From: Symbiodinium microadriaticum
Lineage: Eukaryota > Sar > Dinophyceae > Suessiales > Symbiodiniaceae
Length of the DNA stretch: 64,000 nt
Assembly (NCBI GenBank): GCA_001939145.1
Contig: LSRX01000283.1
Location: 476,546-540,545 of the forward strand
Direction: 5' to 3'
Shown here: one piece after another, positions 33,501 through 43,400 of the stretch
Position numbering within the stretch: the first letter of the stretch is position 1
Layout: the number at the start of each line of letters is the position of its first letter
Made by a program: the position numbers and the translations under genes
Notes under the pieces: model-generated
Database searches by the model: none
Seen by the model: the letters and a program-made list of their open reading frames with translations, nothing else
Told to the model about the DNA's origin: nothing

Positions 33501-36500
33501 TCAGCAATTTCTTCGGAGGAAATGGGCACAGAGACGGGGATAGAATGCTTGTGCACCAGGGCCTCTTTTTGCGCTGGGCTAACCGGTGCCTGTGATGCAG
33601 GAAGACAATACTTGCTCGCGTAAAAGGTTTTGAAAGCCTCGGTTGCAGCAGCTTCACCACCCAATCGCTCGATGAGACTCCCGTCCGAGTGACTCTGGAG
33701 ACTGCTACGCCGTAGGTGCCCAATAGCAGCTCTATCTCCCTGCCTCGCCGATTCCAGCAATTTCAGTTTATGCTGTTTTTGGGCAAGGGTCCTGGCGACA
33801 GCAACTTCCGATGCTAGGCGGAGTCGGGTCTCTGCGTCACTCGCAATCTTTCGTTGTCGAATAAGATCTAGGACATGCGGCGGGTCTTTGTACCTGAGAG
33901 ACGGGAGGCGATAAGAGTTCTTCTTACAAACTTCTGCAAAATTCTCTTGGCTGAACTCAAAAGATGGGTCAGTTGCAGCTTGCTCTAGGGGCCTGATAGC
34001 AGTCGACCACCTTCCGCAACCATGTCGAGGCCTCGGGGCTCTCTGAGTGAGGCCTAACCGTCCAGTGAAGACACCAAAAAGCGGATTATGATCCGATGGC
34101 AAAGCCTTCCTAAGATCCACACGAAGATGAAAAGTCACCTCCACAACAGGCCACCTGAACAAAACCCAATCAATGCAACTGAATTCACCCCTTGCTTCCC
34201 AAGTATTCCCACATGCAGAATTGAATTCCAGTCCTCGGTACCTAAGCAGGAGATGAATTCTGGACAGTGCAGGAAAGGAGGGATTAGCATGCAATAAATT
34301 CTGGTTGACATCAAGGCCAAGAAGTACAACATCCTGAGCTCTGGCAAAAGAAAGAATTTCATCAATTCTAGCGATACTGGAGAGCCAAACCTCTTCAGCA
34401 TCAGGTCTTTGCTGGTGTGGAAAATGCCCACATCCGACCCAAAAGGTGCGCCCTTGAGATTTTCCCTGTAGGATGAACCCCGTGCCGAAAACATGTCTCT
34501 GACTGACTTCAAGAGAGAGATCCTGCCTAAAGAGCAGGGCCGTGCATCGGTGCGAAGAAGGAGTCTGAAAGACAAAAATCCTATAGACAACTCCACTAAA
34601 GGACATAGTTTCTGTCCTCCACTCGCCTTGGGGTAGATCCGAGAAGCCTCCAACTTCTTGAAAGGCGAGGGCGTCAGGAGGATCTTCCAAGGTATCCAGA
34701 AGATTGCGAACACTAGCAAGATGTTTACCATGCAGGTTCCAAGTGACAAAAGTGAATTCATGCAGTCTGTTGTCATCGTGATTGCTGTTTCTTTGCTTAC
34801 GCCCTAGTCAATCTAGCAGCTCGTCTCTGACCTGGTCGACAGGGATGGCCAAGATACGGGAGAGTTGGTGGACATCCACCCACCACCCAGTCTCGTCACC
34901 AGCGACGTTTGTCAACATCATGGCTCCTTCTCCCGGCTTACGGAACTGGTGCCAGTGGAGGACTTGTTCCCCTCTGATCCACAATTTCCCCCTCCAGTCG
35001 AGATCAACGAGAATAGCCGAGGTGTGTTTGAGAGCCCAGTCTTTAATACTGACAAGTGCGCGTATTTTTTCCCTATCCTCCTTACTCCTGTTACGGGTGA
35101 CCCAAAGGGCTTTGTCCTGTTGCCCCGAAATGCCACTCCTGAAATCACGGAAGGTCTTCTTAAGAGCCTCGATGACTAGATTTTGGACTTTACGTCTTTC
35201 AGCTAGGTTCCCTCCCGTGTAGAGCAGCTCAACTCTGGCAAACTTGGACCTGACAAAAGGAACATGAATGTTATGCAAAAGAGGGCTGGCTTGATTAAGC
35301 TCAAAGAGGTGTCTTATCTCCGCTTCAATATCCCCTCGTTTCGCATCATTCCACCCACCGATAACTATCTGAAAGTCGTCGACCACAGGCTTGCCACCCA
35401 AAGTGCTCGCTGTCGTTGAGCGAGGGCTCTGATCAGGTAACGGAGGCGCCGGGCTTACAGAACGTGATCTGGTTTTGAGATCCCTAACTTCAGCTTCCAT
35501 GTGGTTGAGCCTAGCAACCATGTCCCCTTGAGCTTTGCTGAGGTCCTCCTGTTTCTTATCCAGATTTTGAACCTGGTTCGAAACTGAGGAGAGATGTGCT
35601 TTGTGGGTATGCAGTTCCGACATGATCTCCTTCTGACCTCCAGTAAGCATGTCCCGAAGATCTCCAACCCAACTCGGAATAGTCGCGGAAGGTGGGGGGT
35701 CAAGGTGGAAAACTTGGGGATGTCCGATAGTGATGGGGTCATGGGGAGCTGCCGGGGCCGCAGCATCAGACCTCCCTGGTCCTCCCCCTCCAAAAAGAGG
35801 TGGGGCTTCAAGTCCCCCCCCGGAAACTTGGCACCGGTCTCAATCTTCTTTTTATCAGTGCGATGCTTCTTTTCAGGGCTCTCCAGTCTTTCTCTCTGCT
35901 TTCGAGCGTTTACAGGCAAAGACAGTGGCCCCGATGCAGACACAGGGTTAGAGGCACTCGCTGCTGCAGCAATGGCATAGGGATTGGGTCCCGAAAGTGG
36001 CAACACCTCAGTAGAAGTGGTGGCTGCTTTGAGAGCTTCTGCAGCAATGGCTGCATCTCGTAAAGCTTCGCTCCTAGCATGCAGATCCTCACGCTGCAGT
36101 GCACCTTGTGCACCATCTACACCCTCCGCAGCATGCACAGCACGAGACGCATGTGTCAGGGGGCTCTCTTCATCGTCACCCTCTCCATCGTCATCAGCAA
36201 TCGGCTGCGTGGCAGCATCCATCAAAGAATCACCGGCAGCATCGACAGCCATGGACAGACAGGAGGATCAGGGAGCGGGCAGGGTTTCGGGTTGAGGGCT
36301 TCAGGTGCTGTTTGGGCCGACCTGGGCCGAGATGAGCAAAACAGCTTGAGCCAAAATGGCTACGGCCATTTTGGCTCAAGCCATTTTGGCTCAAGCTGTT
36401 TTGCTCATCTCGGCCCAGGTCGGCCCAAACAGCACCTGAAGCCCTCAACCCGAAACCCTGCCCGCTTTAAGGTTTAGGGTTTAAGGTAGGTTTAGGGTTT

Positions 36501-37317
36501 AGGGTGGCTCCGGCTTGGGGGTCATAAAGGTTTGGTGTGTCGATCTTCTAGGGGTTATAGAGGCGAGAAACAAGTGGACCAGGTTTGCAATCATGTCGGT
36601 GGGTTGCTAGGTTACTAAGAATAGCCATCTGTACACCGTTCTCGTCGCCCCGATCCATGCGACGGAAGCAGCTCTTCTCTCGTCTATCAACTTCATCATG
36701 GGAAACTCAGAACGGGTGGGCTCATTTGCGGATTCGCGGCTTCCAAGCTATTTCCGGTAGAAGAACCAAACACTTTGTAGTTTAGAGGTCTCTGTGGGCA
36801 TCGCATCACGCAGTTAGGCTCGAGCATGCTAAAACAACATCACGAACTCAACACACCAAGCGCAGAAACCTCCGTTCTTCTTTGGGGCATGATGCCCGAA
36901 CACCCGTAGTCACTCATTCCTCGAGAGCCGAAGAACCGGAAACCTCAAAACCCGACACCTCGAGTCCTTCATCCAAAAACCCGAAACCTTAAATCCGAAT
37001 TTTTAAGCCCTGAGAGCAGAACTGAGCTTTCAGAACGAACAACACCGCCGAGCAATGATGCAAACATACCTCATGTAGCAAACCCTATGGAAACCTTCAA
37101 AGGAACCCTAATCCCTAAATAACAAAACCATCCATATGCGTGCGTGTATGTGTATGTGTATGTATGTATATATATATATACGTACACATACCTCTCTGTA
37201 CTCTATACGCATGCAGGTATACATACATACATACATACATACATACATACATACATACATACATACATAAATACATACATACATACATACATACATACAT
37301 ACATACATAGAAGTGTG

Positions 37318-37348
<31 letters not shown>

Positions 37349-37361
37349 GTATACGTATACG

Positions 37362-37441
<80 letters not shown>

Positions 37442-40400
37442 AACATATACNTATGTGTGTGTGTGTGTTTACTTGTATTTACCTGCCTGTCTGTTACATA
37501 TATATATATATATATGTATATATATGCGTGTGTGTGTGTTGTGTATATATGTATGGATGTAAACACCGCCAAGGTCACCGCGGCCATTAGCGGACCAGGC
37601 TTCGCCCAGGGTTCCTGGCCTCGGAAAATATCTTCATCATGGGCTTTATCATATATTGGTATATTAATTATAGTCTGTTACCGTGAATTATAGTCCATTA
37701 TACTATCTCATAGTATGTTGTAGTATACTGGAATATCGTCCATTCTAAACTAGTATATTGTCACAGGGTTCCTGTAAGGGCTTCCTACTGCAGGATCTAG
37801 AAGGGTTCGTTTAAGAGCTTCTTGGAGAGTTCCACAAGGGATGCATATGGTTGTTGTAGGGTTGACAGGGTTTAGGGCTATAGGTTGAACAGGGCAGGCT
37901 TGCACGGCTACTGTTCCGACTGAATAGAACGACCAAGGGAGCCAACAGGCTGTTGTGTTTAAGGTTGGGGTACTACATAGTTGTATTCAGTTGTATATCA
38001 ATATATGGGGCTTGGCAGGGTGTTGCATAGGGATTCTGTGCCAAGGATCCCGGGACGCCTGACTATAGGACGAATTGGGTCCGTCAGGGCATCCAAACCC
38101 ATTCTTAAGGATGCCTTGGGCTTTATCACAACCGAAGTTTGTAAGGTTTGTACGGAGTCGTAGAGGGGGTCTAACGGTTGCTTGAGGTACCATGAGTACA
38201 TAAAAAGAAAGTTTCGACTGCATTAGGAGTGCCCATAAACCTTAGTGGCTTGTCATTTAAAGTTCCCAGGGCTGATCTCACAACTGTGCAGTACTGGGTT
38301 TAGGGCTTAAGGGCTGCGTTTTCATCCTGGCACCGTAGCTGATTTCGGTAACTAACTACCTGCAGGTCCATCTAACTTGAGCTAAGCCCCTATGGACAGA
38401 CCTAGCAAAGCAATGATTAACATGATCCATCCTAAACGGGACCCGGAAGTTTCGGCAACTAGACATTTTGAACAGAAATCCCCCAAAACGTCCTAACCCT
38501 GACATGAAAGGCCTCATCCCAAAAGGATTGGCCCTTGTCTGAAACCCTTAACCCTACAACTTGTAGCCTACAACCATACAACCCTTTATGTGCCCTATAC
38601 ACCCTAGACCCCCTAAACCCCCTATACATCCAGATAAACCCTAAACCCACCCATACTAGGATATGTTTGTAGATCCCTATACTCTGGTGCCCTCTTGGGG
38701 CCATATAAAAAATAAAATGATCAGTTTCAATCCTTACTGGTATCGTAGGCCAAGCTGCTCAAGGGGACCAGGCGCCAGCCGTCGGCGGAGCGCCCGGCGC
38801 CGACAGCATCCGGGCATTCGAAGAGCGTGGCATGCGGCCGGCTGGCTGCCTTTTTAGGGTTTAGGGTTTAAGTTTAGTGTTTAGGGTTTATGGTATACTC
38901 TCCTTTGGAGCTCAACTCGTTTTTTGGGCTTAAGTAATTGTTTTTTTCTTGCGAGCTCTAAACTTTAAGCGTAGCACCCGCGCATCAAGCTCATAGGACG
39001 AAGCGAGCAGGTCATCCTTACTTCGGATACCACAAGACCCACGGAAACGTGGACACTTTGTCTTTTCTCTCTGTTAGCCGATTCCTTCCTCTACGTTTCC
39101 AGCTACTCAATTCTGCAATTGTTCTTGGTCAGCGAAAGATGCAGGGTCCTGTTAGTTCTGTGTAAAAGGGAGGCCCTGTAGCCTCTGGGTTCAAGCTTCG
39201 ATCATCGTCGAGGCTAGGAATGCATCTAAAGCCTCTGAGAGTACCCATAGGCCCCTAAGTAGTTCCTTTTTGTGGCTCATTGTTAGAATCCTATAAGGTA
39301 ATCCCAAACAGGAACTACTTAGGGGCCCATGGGTATGTTTTGCGCACATGAAGCCAGCCCTGAACCCTTCATTATGGTTTAGGTCTGCTAGGGCAGCAGC
39401 CCAGCACCACACACTCGAACACTCAAACCCCCAGATTTCTTGGATCCTCGACGAACTGGTTCCTTTAGATTTAGGGCATGTATGTTCACCGGTATTTCGG
39501 AAATCTGGCCAACCCTTCACACCTTGGCGTTTTGGGAGCTGCCACCTATTCCGTCCTCTGCGGCAAAGCCACCCCCGTGCCATCGCTCATCGTGGCCTCG
39601 ACTGTTTTCAAGCCCGACCACATATATACTACTATACTACGGAATTAAAGTCCCCCACTCAAAAACAATATATGAGGAGTGCTGAAGCGCCTTCTGGGTG
39701 TTCATGGTTGAGGGTTTCGGGATTAACCCATCATAGGAGCAGGGCTTCAGGGCTCTGAACTACCGGGGCGCTGTAGGACTGCAGGATATCCATCTCGGAC
39801 ACTCCAGGACAGAATTTCGGTGGTTGGGGGTTAAAGCATTCACGCCCCTAAAGATGGGGTTTGGGCCTGCCTGCAGCTCAAGGCACGAGATACCTACCCA
39901 GAGGATCGAATGCAACGCCTTTGACGTAGCCGGCGCTTTCCCCGGGAAGTCGGAGCACAGTGCACCTTACCAAAGAAGCGAAAAATGGTGGCTCAAAAAG
40001 AACCCTAAACCCTAAACCCTAAAAAAAGACTTCGGCCTTCACAGTCCGAGCAAGCACAAGGTTGTCACGTGGTGTGTGGGTGCTGTGTAAGTTGTACCGC
40101 GTACATACGAACATACGTGCACTACTGGCTTACCTACCTACCTGCCATCCATCCATCCATGCGTGCACCGGCATATACATGCATCCATACTTACATACTT
40201 ACTACATACCCACCTACCTACCTGCCTACATACCTGCGTACTTGTCCAAGCTCGAAATAGTCAAGCCCAGTCGACTCCTCCAGTATGTTGGGGCTATGCA
40301 TTCCAAACCTTGCAACAAAGCTGTGCTTACCGCCTATGCCACCACCCATACTACCCTGGCTGGTGTGCAGCCTTTCGCCCAGAACCCTAAATCCTACAGA

Positions 40401-43400
40401 CCAAGGCCTGAACCCTGAAACCCGAAAAAACTTTCCACAAATCGGAGCCTTAGATCAGAAGTGGCACAGCTCGCCAACAGGGAGGCTCCACCTCGGATGA
40501 TTTTTGGCGGATTTGGGGTCTTTGTAGCCCTCGCAACTCGGACTGCGCCGCACTCGGTCGGGTGTTGAGGCCACTTTGCTTCATCTGGCGCAGACTCTCT
40601 TCAAAGGGTCGGCTGGCCCAAGCTCCAAAAATACGGCAGCATCGGGGCTTTAAAGCCAAAACTCCAAACGGGCTTTTTAGGGTTTAGGGTTGTGGGGTCA
40701 AAGCCGGTACCATCAACCGAAACAAGCTGACTGCGAGATCCAGGCGCAAGCGGATCGTCCCATCGTGTGAGCACGAGGCCAGTGTAAAGTCAGGGTGAAG
40801 ATTCGGATGCCAGGAAACCTGAGGTGCCCAAATGGCGTCTTCGGACCGATGGACCAACTCCTGCATTCCTCAAACCAAGGGCCCTTTCAATCGTTAGAAG
40901 TGGGGGTTTAGGATCCGGTGGGGGTGGGTGTTATGTTCTACCTTTGTTTCTACTAGACTCATATTCAGGAACCCTAAGGGGCAGTGTCGGTAAGTATTGA
41001 AGCCGCTATACGACGATGCCCTCGGCTACCAGCTTGGAAACCCTCGCTTAGGTTTGGGGTTGAGTCGATCCTAAGCCTAAGCCCTCAGCCGAGTGGCATC
41101 ACAAATCTCGCCCTCATGGCCAGGCAGGAAGCCTCGGATCGCTAGAATGATGATCGAGGGTGCCGGCGGCGAGGGTGTCGGGAAGGGTTTAACACAGGTT
41201 TGGGGGGTTAGCGCTTCAGTGACCAGGCCCGAAACCTATGGGAGTTCTTGCTTCCGGCCAACAGAGTGGACAAAAGCCAGGGAGGGTCATTTCAATCGAG
41301 GTCCAGATTCGACCCTCTCTCTAGGCCTGACACCGCAGCTACCCTCGCCTGGCTTAACCTGCGATTGCCCAAGGTATTTTCTACACTAGGCTTTTTCTTC
41401 TGACCAGCTCCTTACCACAATGTCGGTTATACGGCTATACGAGTTCATGGAAAAACCCCGTCCCAACTCAGACCAGCCCGACCACGAAGCAGATGCCTTA
41501 AGGCTTTGACATATCCCACGTGTAGCTGTTTGCTTTCAAACCTTGACTTTGCCCGACGATTGATCCTGGCAACACTTCCGATGCCAGTACTCCGCCACTT
41601 CGCCCGGTTGCCTTGGCGCATGTAGAGTTTCACCGGGAACCTTGAGAAGTAGTGGAGAAAACCTGTGTTGAGGTCTAGCTCCCTGTAATGAGACTGAAGT
41701 AGCCACATCACAAGGACAGTGACATAGACATGAAGGCCTAGGCGGATGCCAAAGTCTCTTGACATGAGGAATTTGGGCTTGAGATCCAGGGCTTCGCATG
41801 CCAAAAGAAGAGAAGAAGTTCTGGAAAGATGTACGTTTGCACTATCAGACGTCTAAGATTGGGTTCGGGTGTGATGAGGGCACGGATGCTCTGGTCAAGA
41901 CCACCCCTAAGCTGAGGGAGGAATGCAGCTACAAGGCAGCTAACCGGCCTAAACTCTCCTGGATCACACGCCCTGCGCTCGGCAGCAAAAAACCCTGCCG
42001 AATCGAAGCCTTCTGAATCAAACAACTCCCCCTAAACCCTAAACCCTAACAACCGCCGGCGCACGCCGCCGGAACCTCCACATTGCCATGGCCTGGGCCC
42101 GGCGCCCAGACCATGAGTGTGGCCTCGGCCGTTTCTTATCCCATGAAACCTGCAAGGCGTAAACCCCTTTAAACCCTAAACCGCCTAAACCTAGTTGAGT
42201 GTGGCCTCGGGGCATTTCTTGTCCCATGAAACCTTTTTTGAGCAGGGACTGCAATGCACTAAGCCCTGATGAAACCTGCAAGGCTAAACCCTAAACCCTA
42301 AACCGCCAAAACCCTAGTTGTGTGGGTTTATGGTCGACTCTTTGCAGTTTCTTTTCAGGTACGGGATTTGAGGCCTGGCAGGTTTTAGGGTCGTTTCGTC
42401 CTCCAGCTTCTTCATTTTGCTACCTGCTGGGCTCTCTGGATAGGGGACCGTCGAAAGCATCCCACGAAAAACCAAGCAGGAGTACAGATAAACCCACCTT
42501 CATGGTAGGAGTATAGGACGCCGGAAGTTAGCCCCCAAGTAGCTATGGTTGGATAGTATTCACTCCGAAAGGTGAAGGCTTGAATTCTAGGGGGGGGATG
42601 ATATTAATGTAACCTTGTAGGATTAGGTCAACTAACGGCTCAAGACATCTTGGTTGGCCTCGGCGTCGCAAGAGGCGATCATCATCGCGTCCGGAGACCA
42701 GCGTGCGCAAGCGACTGGGGCCTGGCAAATCCGGGCCCTGAAGCTTCTGGAAGCCCCTCAGAGTTTGTGCGTGTGTATAGGTATACATTACGTCAATGTA
42801 TACAGTTCTTAGACTGCGAGTAAAAAATGGAAGTATTGATGATCGCGACGACGGTCGCGATGAAAAGGCAACGAGGGAGGGAGAACATGCGATGATGGCG
42901 CTGGCACGAAAAGGTCATGTTGATGATGATTATGGTGATGGTGATGAGGGTGATGATCATGACGACGGTGTCAGGATGAGGTTGGCAGCATAATCGTGAT
43001 TGCCGCGAAGATGAGGCTGGTGAAGATGAAGGCGGCGAAGATGAGCAGCACGCTTCTTGTAACTTCTGCCAGCATTGCCATTATGAGACCACTGTGGTAT
43101 GGCTAGAGCCTTAACTTGCAGCCTTAACCCTGACGTCACCCATACCATAAACACACAATGAAGACCTAAAAGGCCTTAACCTCTCAAGCCGTAAGCTCAA
43201 AAGACAAGATCGGAAGCCCAGGTTGTCTCTCGCCATGGGGGCTTCTAGGCCCTGAGGTTGCTTGGATAGTGTTTGACTAGTAAGATGGGTTGTGGGGAGG
43301 AATTTCGAAAAGCTACCAGGTAGACGTGCTTAGAATCGGTTAACTCTGGTTGAGAGGCTGGGGCTGCGGGCTGCGAAGGTTTTGGAAGCCCAGCCACCAG

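Larger units (their letters stand above)
27810..36366 (-). mobile_element. non-LTR retrotransposon (LINE) with extra ORFs, in a HIRA-like intron
   Basis: Five ORFs in one orientation with short gaps and no introns: ORF1 (34808-36252), ORF2 (31319-34807), a 50-codon ORF (31015-31167), ORF3 (29740-31014) and ORF4 (27810-29241). ORF1 and ORF2 have the coiled-coil/RRM-like and endonuclease-reverse transcriptase layout of APE-type LINEs. The right border is taken at the spliced leader (36345-36366), 92 bases ahead of the ORF1 start. The left border is open: ORF4 may be element or host sequence, and no terminal repeat or target duplication was seen. Only two frameshifts, both at runs of five or six C, interrupt the ORFs, so the copy is young or the breaks are sequencing errors. 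It lies between HIRA-like exons at 36.57 and 25.70 kb, in the same orientation as that gene. Confidence 0.85.

Noticed and set aside
34135..34776. Minus-strand ORF of 213 codons with its own ATG overlapping ORF2
   Set aside because: It reads the endonuclease region in the wrong frame; the ORF2 frame has the TWN, FQE, LDVNQN and SDH motifs.
27810..36366. LTR retrotransposon or virus
   Set aside because: No long terminal repeats, integrase, protease or RNase H were seen. The endonuclease plus FADD reverse transcriptase order is that of a non-LTR element.
42650..42770. Plus-strand reading [16 protein letters not shown] as an exon
   Set aside because: The minus strand gives [19 protein letters not shown] with correct splice phases to its neighbours.
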